From the NCBI RefSeq assembly GCF_900088125.1, contig NZ_FLQT01000003.1:1781855-1845854 (forward strand): DNA of 64,000 bases. The letters run 5' to 3'. A program made the position numbers and the translations under genes. This document shows positions 33,500 through 47,283 of this stretch, one piece after another. Under the pieces are notes generated by a model. The model saw only the letters and a list, made by a program, of their open reading frames with translations. It searched no databases and was not told where the DNA came from. The stretch is from Peptoniphilus pacaensis. GTDB lineage: Bacteria; Bacillota; Clostridia; Tissierellales; Peptoniphilaceae. Positions within the stretch are counted from its first letter, which is position 1. Every line of letters starts with the position of its first letter.

Positions 33500-34107
33500 T
33501 CTGCGTCCTTTTGTTTAAAATGCCAAATCAAATAGCCTATGGCGATGACCGCCAATAGGGCCACGATAATATATTTGTAGTAATCCAAATAGGTGAGGAT
33601 CACATGCCAGTTCTCACCGGTTTTATAGCCGAGAAAGGTGAGCACGCAGTTCCATACAAATGAGCCCGCCGCCGTGAGCAGGGAAAACACGGAGATTCGC
33701 ATGGACACCATGCCGGCAGGAATAGAGATGAGGCTGCGAACCACGGGCACGCAACGGCCGACGAGGACCAGGGCTTTTCCCTTGTGCTCGAACTTGTTGA
33801 CCACGCCCATAATTTCCTTTTTCTTAAAGCCCAGTCTGCCCATCCAACCGTGTTCGGCGGAGTCGTAAATCTTTTCCGTAGGCACCATGCGTCCGATGCC
33901 GTAGAGGATGTAGGCGCCCAAAAGCGAGCCCGCCGTGGCCGCCAAGACCGTGGGAAGAAAGGCGAGATTGCCCCGCCCGACGAAAAAACCGCCGAGGAGC
34001 AAAATCACTTCCGATGGAATGGGCGGAAATACATTTTCAATAAAGATCAATGCGAATACGGCCAGGTATCCGTAATTGGTAATGGCCGATGTAATCACAC
34101 GTTCCAC
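33496..34107 (-). CDS. DedA-family membrane protein
   Basis: A 203-residue DedA/SNARE-associated family protein with the motifs FPPIPSE, GRMVPTEK and the arginine-containing GRCVPVVRSLISIPAG. Such proteins are membrane lipid carriers (undecaprenyl-phosphate or phosphatidylethanolamine flipping). The start is a GTG at 34107 after AGGGGAA. The end overlaps the SfsA-GNAT start in an ATGA arrangement. Confidence 0.93.
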   Translation of the reverse strand: MERVITSAITNYGYLAVFALIFIENVFPPIPSEVILLLGGFFVGRGNLAFLPTVLAATAGSLLGAYILYGIGRMVPTEKIYDSAEHGWMGRLGFKKKEIMGVVNKFEHKGKALVLVGRCVPVVRSLISIPAGMVSMRISVFSLLTAAGSFVWNCVLTFLGYKTGENWHVILTYLDYYKYIIVALLAVIAIGYLIWHFKQKDAE

Positions 34108-34122
34108 TGAACATTCCCCTTT

Positions 34123-35550
34123 TTATTGCTTAAGAAATTTCACGAGCATTTCGTTGGCCATTTGAGGATTGGCCTTGCCGCGACTTTTCTTCATGACTTG
34201 GCCCACGAGGAAACCGACGACGCGGTCCTTGCCCGCCTTAAATTGTTCCACGGACTCGGGATTTTCCGCCAAGACTTCCTTGACCATGGCTTCGATTTCC
34301 GAAGCGTCTCCGATTTGCACCAGACCTTCTTCTTCGATAATGGCCTTGGGCTTTTTGCCTTCTTCGCACATGATGCGGAAGACTTTCTTCCCGGCGTTAT
34401 TGTTGATCTTGCCGGACTTCACTTGCTCCAAGAGATAGGCGAAGTCTTCTCCTTCGAAAGGCACCTCCATGTCCCCGTCGTCGGTGACTTCGATGCGGCG
34501 CAGAAATTCCGTCATAAACCAATTGGAAAGCATATCGTAGTCCGTAAAGTGCTTGGCCACCTCTTCAAAGTAGTTCGCAACTTTTTTCGAACCGCAAATG
34601 ACTTTCGCATCGTATTCTTTTAGACCGTAGGTTTCGATAAAGCGAGCGATCTTCACATCGGGAAGTTCCGCCATGCCCTTGCGCACTTTTTCGATCCATT
34701 CGTCGTCGATGAACAGGGGGCCCAGGTCTCCTTCCGGTGCGAAGCGGTAGTCGCTGGCCGTATACTTCACCCGCATGACTACGGTTTTGTTTTCCGCATC
34801 GTCCCAGCGGCGGGTGGCGCGCAATTCCGTTTCGCCCTTTTCCATAAGCTCGATTTGACGGGCCACTTCGTAGTCGATGGCCTTTTCCACGGCACGGAAA
34901 GAGTTCAGGTTCTTTACTTCGGAAATGGCACTGCGTTCGCCTGTTTCCGTGTTTTTAATATTGACATTGACGTCGCAGCGCAGGGAGCCCTCTTCCATCT
35001 TCACGTCGCTGACTTCCAAATAGCGCAAGGTGTTTCTCAATTTTTCGAGGAAGAGGCGAGCTTCAAGGCCCGAGGCCATGTCCGGATCGGAGACGATTTC
35101 CACCAGGGGTACGCCGCAGCGATTGTAGTCCATGAGCGTCGTTCCTTTTTCCGTATGCAGACTCTTTCCGGTATCCTCTTCCAATTGAATTTGGTGAATG
35201 CCGATCTTCTTGGGACCCTCATCGGTTTCGATTTCGATATAACCGTGATTGGCCACGGCTTCGTCGGTTTGGGTAATTTGGTAGCCCTTGGTTAAGTCGG
35301 GATAGAAGTAATTCTTTCTGGAGAAAGTCGATTTGTGATTGATTTCCATATGAAAGGCCGTGGCGATTTCAATGGCACGCTCCACGGCGCCTTTGTTTAA
35401 GACGGGGGTGGCGCCGGGAAGACCTAAACAAACCGGACAGGTGCAGGTGTTGGGCTCTCTGCCGTAGGCGTTTTCGCAGCCGCAGAAGGCCTTGGTCTTG
35501 GTGGATAATTCGACGTGGATTTCTAATCCCACGATTGTCTTGTAACCCAT
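34123..35550 (-). CDS. gatB: Asp/Glu-tRNA amidotransferase subunit B
   Basis: A 475-residue GatB. The N-terminal cradle domain (VGLEIHVELSTKTKAFCGC, CPVCLGLPGATPVLN, FSRKNYFYPDLTKGYQIT) binds the tRNA 3' end, with Zn-ligand cysteines, and the C-terminal YqeY-like domain ends at QMANEMLVKFL. It activates mischarged Glu-tRNA(Gln) or Asp-tRNA(Asn). The ATG shares one base with the gatA stop. Confidence 0.98.
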   Translation of the reverse strand: MGYKTIVGLEIHVELSTKTKAFCGCENAYGREPNTCTCPVCLGLPGATPVLNKGAVERAIEIATAFHMEINHKSTFSRKNYFYPDLTKGYQITQTDEAVANHGYIEIETDEGPKKIGIHQIQLEEDTGKSLHTEKGTTLMDYNRCGVPLVEIVSDPDMASGLEARLFLEKLRNTLRYLEVSDVKMEEGSLRCDVNVNIKNTETGERSAISEVKNLNSFRAVEKAIDYEVARQIELMEKGETELRATRRWDDAENKTVVMRVKYTASDYRFAPEGDLGPLFIDDEWIEKVRKGMAELPDVKIARFIETYGLKEYDAKVICGSKKVANYFEEVAKHFTDYDMLSNWFMTEFLRRIEVTDDGDMEVPFEGEDFAYLLEQVKSGKINNNAGKKVFRIMCEEGKKPKAIIEEEGLVQIGDASEIEAMVKEVLAENPESVEQFKAGKDRVVGFLVGQVMKKSRGKANPQMANEMLVKFLKQ

Positions 35551-36980
35551 TAGATATTTCCCTCCAATTCTTTCGCCGTGGCAAGGGCTTGATGGTCATT
35601 GCTCTTCTTCGGAATAATTTGAATGCCCACGGGAAGCCCGTCCTTGTCCTTAGCCGGCACGCTGATGCCGCCGGTGCCGATGAGGTTCACGGGTACCGTA
35701 AACAGGTCGAGCATATAGGTTTGAACCGGGGACATATTTTTGTCGATAGGTACAGCCACTGTCGGCGAGGTGGGACAGAGAATCACGTCGTGATTTTTAT
35801 AGACCTGATTAAATTCTTCCATCATGCAGTGACGCATTTCCAAAGATTGCTCGAAGTATTCCTTGGAGTGATCCATGCTCATAATATAGGATCCGATCAT
35901 GATCCGGCGCTTGACTTCGTCGCCGAAGCCTTCGCTGCGGGTCTTGATATAGAGATCGTCGATGTTGTCGTAATCGTCGGCGATAAAGCCGTACAAAATA
36001 CCGTCGAAACGGCTCATGTTAGGCGCAATTTCGCCGTTGACCAAAATATGGTACACGGCAATGGCCAGATCCAGACTGGCGATATGGACGTACTCCACTT
36101 GTGCGCCCTTTTCCTTCATAAAGTCCACGGTCCGTTGAAAAGCTTCGCGAACGGAATCTTCCACGTCGAAGGTCTTGAAGGTGTCGGGAATGGCAACCTT
36201 TAGTTCGCTCAAGGGCTTGGCGCCTTTCACAGCTTCATCGTTAAGGGAGTCGTTTCCGATGCAGGTGGCGTCTCGTTGATCGGATCCTTTGAGGATTTCC
36301 AGGACGTATTGAACGTCGTCTACGGTGTGAGCCAAGACGCCGACTTGGTCAAAGGTGTTGGCCATGGCGGCGACGCCGTAGCGGGAAATACTGCCGTGGG
36401 AGGGCTTCATGCCCACGACGCCGCAGAAGGACGCCGGTTGACGCACGGAACCGCCGGTATCGGTACCTAAGCTGACGGCACAGAAATGAGCCGCAACGGA
36501 AGCGGCACTACCGCCGGAAGAGCCACCGCTGACACGGGTTCTGTCCACGGGGTTTTTCGTCGTTCCGAAATAAGAAGTCTTCGTGGAAGATCCCATGGCA
36601 AATTCGTCCAGGTTCACCTTGCCGATAAGAATGGCATCTTCCGCCTTTAGCTTCGCCGTGACCACGGCGTCGTAAGGCGAAACGAAATCGGCGAGCATTT
36701 TCGATGCACAGGTCATACGCACATCCTTCATGGCGATATTGTCCTTTAAGGAAACGACGATGCCCGCCATCTTTCCCAGAGGTTCGCCCTTTTCGCGCTT
36801 CTCATCCAATTCCTTCGCCTTTTCCAGTGCGATATCGTCGGTAAGGGTGATGAAGACATTCAGATCCTCGTCGTCCCGCTTAATATTTTCCAAATAGGCT
36901 TCCACCAGTTCCGTACAGGTAATTTCTCCGTCGAGAAACAGTTGTCTGGTTTCCAGGCCGCTTAAATGGGTCAGATTCAT
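35550..36980 (-). CDS. gatA: Asp/Glu-tRNA amidotransferase subunit A
   Basis: A 476-residue amidase-signature enzyme. The Ser-cisSer-Lys triad lies in SLKDNI (Lys) and the segment GGSSGGSAASVAAHFC...GTDTGGSVRQPA. It frees ammonia from glutamine and passes it to GatB. The ATG follows AGGAGGG. It sits between gatC and gatB in the standard order. Confidence 0.98.
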   Translation of the reverse strand: MNLTHLSGLETRQLFLDGEITCTELVEAYLENIKRDDEDLNVFITLTDDIALEKAKELDEKREKGEPLGKMAGIVVSLKDNIAMKDVRMTCASKMLADFVSPYDAVVTAKLKAEDAILIGKVNLDEFAMGSSTKTSYFGTTKNPVDRTRVSGGSSGGSAASVAAHFCAVSLGTDTGGSVRQPASFCGVVGMKPSHGSISRYGVAAMANTFDQVGVLAHTVDDVQYVLEILKGSDQRDATCIGNDSLNDEAVKGAKPLSELKVAIPDTFKTFDVEDSVREAFQRTVDFMKEKGAQVEYVHIASLDLAIAVYHILVNGEIAPNMSRFDGILYGFIADDYDNIDDLYIKTRSEGFGDEVKRRIMIGSYIMSMDHSKEYFEQSLEMRHCMMEEFNQVYKNHDVILCPTSPTVAVPIDKNMSPVQTYMLDLFTVPVNLIGTGGISVPAKDKDGLPVGIQIIPKKSNDHQALATAKELEGNI

Positions 36981-36989
36981 AAGCCCTCC

Positions 36990-41375
<4,386 letters not shown>

Positions 41376-41385
41376 GACCCTCTTT

Positions 41386-42075
41386 CTACTCTCGGACTAA
41401 ATCCCTGATGACCTTCGACGCCGCGATCAAACCCGCCGTGGACGGCACGAAGGAAATGCTCGCAGGCGAACGCTCGTCGATGCCTTCCACTTTTTTCGGC
41501 TCCTCCGTAGAATAAACCACGGGGAAATCGCCGAGGCCCCGCTTTTTTACTTCCCGGCGCATGACTCGTGCCAAGGGACAGACCTTGGTTTCGGAAAGCA
41601 TGGCGATCTCCAACGCTTCCGGATGTAATTTATTGCCGGCGCCCATAGCCGATAGGACGGGCACGCCGGCCGCCTGCGCCTTTTCGATAATCAATAGCTT
41701 CGCCGTCACCTGATCCACGGCATCCACCACGTAATCGTAATCGCCGAAGTTGATTTCATCGGCGGTGGCTTCGTTATACATAAGGTGGTAGGTGCGCACC
41801 GCCGTTTTGGGCACGATGGATGCGAGGCGCTCTTTCATCACATCCACCTTCAGCGCACCTACGGTTTCCGTCGTGGCGATGATTTGCCGATTAATATTCG
41901 TCACATCCACCCGGTCGTAATCCACGATGTCCAATGCGCCGACGCCGGCCCGCGCCAATGCCTCGATGCAAAAGCCGCCGACGCCGCCGACGCCGAAAAC
42001 GGCGACACGCATCTGTTGCAGCCGATTGACGGCCTCCGTGCCGATGAGCCAACGGGTTCGTAAAAACGGATCCAT
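41386..42075 (-). CDS. tcdA: tRNA threonylcarbamoyladenosine dehydratase (TcdA-like)
   Basis: A 229-residue E1-like ThiF/MoeB family ATPase with the nucleotide motif VFGVGGVGGFCIEALARAGVG and DVTNINRQI. Length and the tail (PSTAGLIAASKVIRDL) fit TcdA/YgdL, which cyclises t6A37 of tRNA to ct6A using ATP. The ATG at 42075 lies seven bases after AGGAGG; the GTG at 42084 is too close to that site. Confidence 0.9.
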   Translation of the reverse strand: MDPFLRTRWLIGTEAVNRLQQMRVAVFGVGGVGGFCIEALARAGVGALDIVDYDRVDVTNINRQIIATTETVGALKVDVMKERLASIVPKTAVRTYHLMYNEATADEINFGDYDYVVDAVDQVTAKLLIIEKAQAAGVPVLSAMGAGNKLHPEALEIAMLSETKVCPLARVMRREVKKRGLGDFPVVYSTEEPKKVEGIDERSPASISFVPSTAGLIAASKVIRDLVRE

Positions 42076-42107
42076 TCCAAGCACCTCCTATCCCATACTA
42101 ACAATTT

Positions 42108-42137
42108 ATTATATCAAAAAAGACCCTATGGGGACAA
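42108..42137 (-). promoter_or_regulatory. Promoter of tcdA, nested in the preceding terminator
   Basis: On the minus strand TTGTCC (complement of 42132-42137) and TATAAT (complement of 42108-42113) are spaced 18 bp. The -35 lies in the loop of the SLH-gene terminator, so the termination of one gene and the start of the next share the same bases. Confidence 0.6.
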
Positions 42138-42148
42138 ACCATAGGGCC
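42115..42148 (-). terminator. Terminator of the SLH-protein gene
   Basis: A ten-position stem with one mismatch (42122-42131 with 42139-42148, arms containing CCCTATGG and CCATAGGG) and a seven-base loop is followed on the minus strand by TTTTTT. It is 40 bp after the SLH stop. Confidence 0.85.
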
Positions 42149-42187
42149 TTTTAGCATCAATGCTATTATTAAGTTGCTCACTTCTGT

Positions 42188-44185
42188 TTAATTATAACGA
42201 TAGAGCTCAATATTTTTTTCTTCCGGCGTATCCAATCTCAGGTTACCATATACCTTTTCGCCACTTCCCGCGAAGGTGGTGTATACGTCATATTTTAAAG
42301 ACATGGATGACAAAGATAATGTATTTATATACTTATCTATGATCGGTACGTATTTTTCAGCTACCATTAAATTTCTCGTCTCCGTCTTACCATCAATCTT
42401 AAATGTGAAAGCATAAGCCTTGTAACCGGGCAAAGTATTATGTCCGAAAGGAGGTGTTACATCTTCGAGACGCTTAACGGAATCCAAGGGTGTATAAATA
42501 TCAGCTTTATCTAAAACACCAATAACTCGAACGCCGATGACTTTTCCACCTTTTAAGGTAAGAACAACTTGAACTCGCTGAGCACCTTTGAATTTTTTCA
42601 ACTGTTCTCCTAGCTGCTCTTGATTAAACGATGTCAGGAACTTCTTATCACCTTCCACATAATTGACTCTTTCAGCAACGGGATAGAATTTCGTTCCTTG
42701 TCCATTTCCAATGGAAATTTCATAGCCATTTACAGCATTGTAATAGCCTAAATAAAAGCCTTCGAGAGTCGTTTCCATTTCTTTTGCATCGACAACCTCA
42801 TGGTATCTGGTGCTCAAGGTCAAGGGATAGCCCTTGTTGATTCGTTGCGACAGGTCGAAAAGTTCCCTAGCGACTTTTTCATCCTTGACGATGAAGTCTT
42901 GTTCTTGCTTGTTTTCAAGTTTCAAGATGATACGGGAAACGCCGATACGATTATATTCGAAGTTGACGAATTCACCGCTGACCATGCCGCTATAGGGATA
43001 AACCATGACTTCCTTTAAGACACCGTTGCGCGACTTGAAGCTGACCAGGTCTCTGACATTGATGGCACTCTTGTCGATTTTCTTGCCTAAGCTGGTAATG
43101 ACCGTGTCTTTATCGAATTTAAAGCTTGCGGTTTTTTCCGGCTTAAAGCTGCTGTCGACGACGACGTCTTTTTTCGTGGAATAGGAAATTTGGATGTCGT
43201 CGTTCTTTCGGCTGTCGACGATCCCTTTGCCTTCGGCGTCGTTGCCGATAACGTCGACGGAAACGGCTTTATAAGGAGCAATGCCGCCGCCTTGAGCAAA
43301 TGCCTTAACTTTGACGGTGCTTCCTGCAGTAATGTCGCTAAGTTTTCCTACTTTACCGTTTAAGGTGACGGCGGTGTTGGAGTTGAGAACGAATCCGATG
43401 GTTTTTCCCGTCTTGTCCTTAATGCTGAAGGTGGCTTCATTTTTGATCACCGTGTTCTCGACGACGTCGCCTTCAAAGGTTTGTACCGCTCTGTAGTCGT
43501 AACTAAAGTCAGTGATCGTCGCCATTTGTTCACGTTTTAAAGGAGCGTTGGGATTGAAGAAGCCATCATCTCCGGTTTCATGGAAAATGCCTGCTTCGAT
43601 CATTGCGGCATAGTAACCTTTAATATCTACATCCCCGGTTAAGTCTTTTGACGTCTTTCCGATAAGAGCGTTATCTTTTACCTTGATCTTCGTCTTGTCC
43701 TGAATCGGTTGAATGCCCAATGCTTTGGCATAATAAACCATAATCAGCTCGCGACCGGGGAATTGACCGGCTTTCGGTGTGTCGGTGATGTAGCCGTGCT
43801 TGTAGGCCGCCTTCAAATTCATTTCCGAAATAACATTATTTTGAAGAGCGATACAAACAGCAGGCTTCGCCCATTTAGGCACTTTATAGGCATCGGCAAT
43901 GTGTCCTTGTGTGGTAATCGCTTGTGTCAGTTCCGCCGATGTGGGATTTTGAATCCCTTTCAGTAAAGTGAGTACTTCTAAATAGCTAACCGAACGGGTC
44001 GGCTTAAAGGTACCGTCGTCGTAACCGCTGATAATGCGTAAATCGCTTAATTTAGAAATGTGACTATAGGCCCAGTGATTGGCATTCACGTCTTTGAAGC
44101 TGGCGGCCATGGCCGTCAAAGGCGATGTCAATAATGCGCCTGCTAAGGCCAAAGTGGCCACTGTTTTTGCTTTGTTTTTCTTCAT
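42188..44185 (-). CDS. Secreted S-layer-homology (SLH) protein
   Basis: A 665-residue exported protein. The Sec signal peptide ends near AMAA (residues 1-28). Three SLH repeats span about 29-230: FKDVNANHWAYSHISKL..GTFKPTRSVSYLE, a degenerate middle repeat, and GFFNPNAPLKREQMATI. They should bind pyruvylated secondary cell-wall polymer. The remaining 430 residues are beta-rich with no recognised enzyme motif. The ATG follows AGGAGG and an extended -10 TGTTATAAT lies 40 bp upstream. It is monocistronic between a terminator and the divergent tetrapyrrole operon. Confidence 0.9.
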   Translation of the reverse strand: MKKNKAKTVATLALAGALLTSPLTAMAASFKDVNANHWAYSHISKLSDLRIISGYDDGTFKPTRSVSYLEVLTLLKGIQNPTSAELTQAITTQGHIADAYKVPKWAKPAVCIALQNNVISEMNLKAAYKHGYITDTPKAGQFPGRELIMVYYAKALGIQPIQDKTKIKVKDNALIGKTSKDLTGDVDIKGYYAAMIEAGIFHETGDDGFFNPNAPLKREQMATITDFSYDYRAVQTFEGDVVENTVIKNEATFSIKDKTGKTIGFVLNSNTAVTLNGKVGKLSDITAGSTVKVKAFAQGGGIAPYKAVSVDVIGNDAEGKGIVDSRKNDDIQISYSTKKDVVVDSSFKPEKTASFKFDKDTVITSLGKKIDKSAINVRDLVSFKSRNGVLKEVMVYPYSGMVSGEFVNFEYNRIGVSRIILKLENKQEQDFIVKDEKVARELFDLSQRINKGYPLTLSTRYHEVVDAKEMETTLEGFYLGYYNAVNGYEISIGNGQGTKFYPVAERVNYVEGDKKFLTSFNQEQLGEQLKKFKGAQRVQVVLTLKGGKVIGVRVIGVLDKADIYTPLDSVKRLEDVTPPFGHNTLPGYKAYAFTFKIDGKTETRNLMVAEKYVPIIDKYINTLSLSSMSLKYDVYTTFAGSGEKVYGNLRLDTPEEKNIELYRYN

Positions 44186-44225
44186 TTTTTCCTCCTAGAA
44201 TTCATAAAAAATCCTACCTGCTCTT

Positions 44226-44234
44226 ATTATAACA
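44226..44234 (-). promoter_or_regulatory. Extended -10 promoter of the SLH gene
   Basis: The minus strand reads TG, T, TATAAT (TATAAT is the complement of 44226-44231), an extended -10 element about 40 bases before the ATG. No good -35 is seen. Confidence 0.6.
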
Positions 44235-44298
44235 TGGTGCAAGCCCTTCGCTGTTACGATTTCATTTCAAGTCCTAAGGTTTTATCCTGTCTCTTTGA

Positions 44299-44304
44299 TA
44301 TAAT
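44299..44304 (+). promoter_or_regulatory. -10 element of the tetrapyrrole operon
   Basis: A perfect TATAAT at 44299-44304 lies 31 bp before the first ATG of the operon. The -35 region is weak, which may mean activator dependence. Confidence 0.55.
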
Positions 44305-44335
44305 GGTAAAAGCAATTGTGAAATTAGGAGGGCCT

Positions 44336-44953
44336 ATGCGATATTTTCCTCTCATGGTAGACACACAAGATAAAAAAGTGCTTGTCGTCGGCGGCGGGAA
44401 GGCGGCGGCGACAAAGATGAAGGGGCTGCTCCCTTCGTCGTTCAGCTTTTACTGCCTCGCTCCCGTCTTCGACGAGAGCTTGTGCGAATTGGCGGAAGAG
44501 CATCCGGATCGAATTTTCTTGAAAGAAAAAACCGTGGATGCCGACTTCCGCTTCTTTGCCTACGATTTTTTAATCGCAGCCACGGACGATGCGGCATTAA
44601 ATGCCGCCTTGGTGCGGCGGGCAAAGCTATCTTCCGTGCCGGTTCTTTCCACGTCGGATCCCGAAACATCGGATGTTCACATGGCATCCGTGGTGAACCG
44701 CGGGCCTCTCGTGGTCAGTGTTTCTTCTGAAAATCCCACCATATCGAAGCACGTAAAGGAAGATATGGAAGCTTTTCTGGAAAGATACGACGTGGCGAAG
44801 CTGGAAGAGATGAACAGGATTCGAAAAATTTTATTGGAACGAAAGAGCGAACACATTTCTCGAATTATGGAAGATTTGTGGCGGGAAGAAAAAATCAGCA
44901 AGGCGCATTGGGAGGCAAAGTATGACCCTGAGGGTGGGAACGAGAGCGAGTAA
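44336..44953 (+). CDS. Precorrin-2 dehydrogenase (siroheme synthase N-domain)
   Basis: A 205-residue bifunctional-type Met8/SirC/CysG-N protein. The NAD-binding motif VLVVGGGKAAATK is at the N-terminus and the catalytic-type Asp region appears in LSTSDPETSDVHMASVVNRGPLVVSVSS. It oxidises precorrin-2 to sirohydrochlorin; Met8-like proteins may also insert iron. The ATG at 44336 follows AGGAGGG; an extension from 44234 would include the promoter and is rejected. It overlaps hemC by 32 bp. Confidence 0.88.
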   Translation: MRYFPLMVDTQDKKVLVVGGGKAAATKMKGLLPSSFSFYCLAPVFDESLCELAEEHPDRIFLKEKTVDADFRFFAYDFLIAATDDAALNAALVRRAKLSSVPVLSTSDPETSDVHMASVVNRGPLVVSVSSENPTISKHVKEDMEAFLERYDVAKLEEMNRIRKILLERKSEHISRIMEDLWREEKISKAHWEAKYDPEGGNESE

Positions 44954-45803
44954 ACTGGCACAGATTCAAGCCACGGAAGTGGTAGGCATTTTAAATGAGG
45001 CGGGCTTGGATGCTGAGCTGGTGACTATTTCCACAAAAGGGGATCGTTGCAAAACCCTGCCCATTCACAAAATCGGCAAAAACGGCGTCTTTGTCGGCGA
45101 ATTGGAGCGGGCCCTTCGAGAAGGGACGGTAGATTTGGCGGTGCACTCCTTAAAGGATATGCCCTCGAAGATTTTGGGCGGCTATACCCTCGCCCCGCCT
45201 CCGGCAGCACCGTCGGATGCCGATGCCTTTGTGGGGCAGGCTATGGACTTTAAAGAGGCGGATCTGGCCCGAATGGTCGTGGCCACGGGAAGCAACCGAC
45301 GCATCGCTCAACTGAAGCACTTTTATCCCGATGTAGAAATTGTGCCCATTCGCGGCAATGTGGAGACGCGGATTCAAAAGGTGGAAGAAGGCTTGGCCGA
45401 CGGCACTCTCCTCGCCTACGCTGGCCTCGCCCGATCGGGCCTGGCCCACAAGGTGACGGCCCCCTTGGATCCGACACGCTTTATTCCCTCGCCTTCTCAG
45501 GGCCTTTTGGGCATCGAGCTTGCGGAAGACCGACGCGAACTGCTGAAAATTTTTGCCGAAGCTTCCGATTCTCATGCCGCCCTTCGCATGAAGGTGGAGC
45601 GGGCCTATCAACGGGCGCTGAACGCCTCCTGCCAGTCCCCTATCGGCATTCACATGGAGCAGAACGGCAAAGACATCGCCCTCCACGGCTGCTTTGCCGA
45701 AACCGTGGACGAGCCCCTGATCTATGCCACCGTCACCACCACGGCTGAAAGAGCGATGGACGATGTGTTGGAGCTTGTTAGGAAGGTGAAGGGCCATGAA
45801 TAA
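44922..45803 (+). CDS. hemC: Hydroxymethylbilane synthase (porphobilinogen deaminase)
   Basis: A 293-residue HemC. The cofactor-binding Cys237 is in ALNASCQSPIG; the family blocks RVGTRASKLAQIQ, HSLKDMPS and IRGNVETR are present. It condenses four porphobilinogens to hydroxymethylbilane. The ATG follows GGGAGG inside the end of the preceding gene, and the stop overlaps the cobA-hemD start by 8 bp. Confidence 0.96.
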   Translation: MTLRVGTRASKLAQIQATEVVGILNEAGLDAELVTISTKGDRCKTLPIHKIGKNGVFVGELERALREGTVDLAVHSLKDMPSKILGGYTLAPPPAAPSDADAFVGQAMDFKEADLARMVVATGSNRRIAQLKHFYPDVEIVPIRGNVETRIQKVEEGLADGTLLAYAGLARSGLAHKVTAPLDPTRFIPSPSQGLLGIELAEDRRELLKIFAEASDSHAALRMKVERAYQRALNASCQSPIGIHMEQNGKDIALHGCFAETVDEPLIYATVTTTAERAMDDVLELVRKVKGHE

Positions 45804-47283
45804 ATATCCCGTCATCCTCGCCGGCGCAGGCATCGGCGGCCGCGACAACATTACCCTCGCCCTCTATAAAGCCCTGGTTCGCGCCGACTTTATCGTCTAC
45901 GACCGGCTCATGGATCCCGCGATTTTGGATTTCGCGCCGAAGGCGGAGAAGATTTACGCGGGAAAGGCCGCAAGCAATCACACCCTGTCCCAAGATGAAA
46001 TTCACGCGCTCTTGGAAAAGGGCTACAACTCGGGCAAACAGGTGATTCGCTTAAAAGGCGGCGATCCCTATGTCTTCGGTCGCGGCGGCGAAGAGGCCTT
46101 ATACTTATCTGAGAGAAATATTCCCTTTCGCGTGATCTCGGGAATCACCTCGGGAGTCACCGTCCCCGCCATGGCGGGCATTCCTGTGACCCATCGGCAC
46201 GTGGCCCAAAGCGTGTCCTTTATCACGGGCCACGGCGCCAAAGGCAAGGATGACTTTACCGTCTACGGCAAAGTGCCCGGGACCTTGGTCTTTTACATGG
46301 GACTGAAAAATGCCGCATCCATCGTCCGGGACCTCATGGCCGGCGGAAAAAATCCCGCCACCCCCGTGGCCGTGTTAAAGCTATCCGACGACGGCGAAAG
46401 TTTTTCCTTTTATACGGATCTTGAAAAAGTTGCCGCCCGAGGCCTTCCGCCCGAGGTAACGAGCCCGGGCCTCATCGTCGTCGGCGAGGTGGTGGATCTA
46501 CACGAAGAGCTCACGCCCTTCAACCACTTGCCCCTTACCGGGCAAAAGATCATTTTAACCGACGAACATCCCGAGGCCATGGCGGAGCCGTTGAGGGCAT
46601 GGGGCGCCCAAGTCATTCTCCGGCCCATGATCCGCACCGAAGCCGTGAATAGAGACGTGCTTCAAAAGGATCTCGCGGATTTTTCCTTCGACACTTTGGT
46701 CTTTACGTCGAAAAATGCCGTGGACTATTTCTTCGACGCATTTTTAAAAGCCCACGATATTCGAAAGCTCGCCGGCGTATCTATCTATGTGGTTGGCGAA
46801 AAAACCGCCAAGGCCCTTGCCCCCTACGGCCTTCGCGCCGACGGCATACCCGACATCTACGACGGCCGGCACATGGCGGAATTTTTAAAGACGCGACTGA
46901 AGAAGACGGATCGCCTTTACTATCCTCACGCCGCGGCGAGCGATCCTTATTTAGGGGTCGTGCTGAAAGACATGGCCTGCACCACGGACCGCATCATCTA
47001 CCATACCGTCGCCCCCTCAGATCCGAAGCCCTTGACCGAAATTTCCGACGCATCGGTCTTTCTCTCCCCTTCCGCGGCGAAAAATTTTTACGCCGCCTAC
47101 GGTCTCTCGGCTTTCGGCCCGACGGTCTTCGCCATCGGCGAGACGACGAAACAAAGCCTTGTCAAACTGGGAATAAAAGAGGAAAATATTTATTCGGGAG
47201 AAAAAGCCACACGCGAGTCTCTCCTGGAAACTATATTAAAGGAGCTGTCACAGCATGCGCATGCGCAGAATTCGAAACAATAA
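45796..47283 (+). CDS. Fused uroporphyrinogen-III methyltransferase and synthase (CobA-HemD)
   Basis: A 495-residue fusion. Residues 1 to about 240 are SAM uroporphyrinogen-III methyltransferase (AGAGIGGRDNITLA, YDRLMDP, GGDPYVFGRGGEE, GITSGVTVPAMAGIPVTHR), which makes precorrin-2. Residues about 250-495 are HemD, uroporphyrinogen-III synthase (LTDEHPEAMAEPL, VFTSKNAVDYFF, AIGETTKQSLVKLGI). The fusion passes HemC product straight to precorrin-2 and is common in Firmicutes. HemB overlaps its end by 29 bp. Confidence 0.95.
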   Translation: MNKYPVILAGAGIGGRDNITLALYKALVRADFIVYDRLMDPAILDFAPKAEKIYAGKAASNHTLSQDEIHALLEKGYNSGKQVIRLKGGDPYVFGRGGEEALYLSERNIPFRVISGITSGVTVPAMAGIPVTHRHVAQSVSFITGHGAKGKDDFTVYGKVPGTLVFYMGLKNAASIVRDLMAGGKNPATPVAVLKLSDDGESFSFYTDLEKVAARGLPPEVTSPGLIVVGEVVDLHEELTPFNHLPLTGQKIILTDEHPEAMAEPLRAWGAQVILRPMIRTEAVNRDVLQKDLADFSFDTLVFTSKNAVDYFFDAFLKAHDIRKLAGVSIYVVGEKTAKALAPYGLRADGIPDIYDGRHMAEFLKTRLKKTDRLYYPHAAASDPYLGVVLKDMACTTDRIIYHTVAPSDPKPLTEISDASVFLSPSAAKNFYAAYGLSAFGPTVFAIGETTKQSLVKLGIKEENIYSGEKATRESLLETILKELSQHAHAQNSKQ

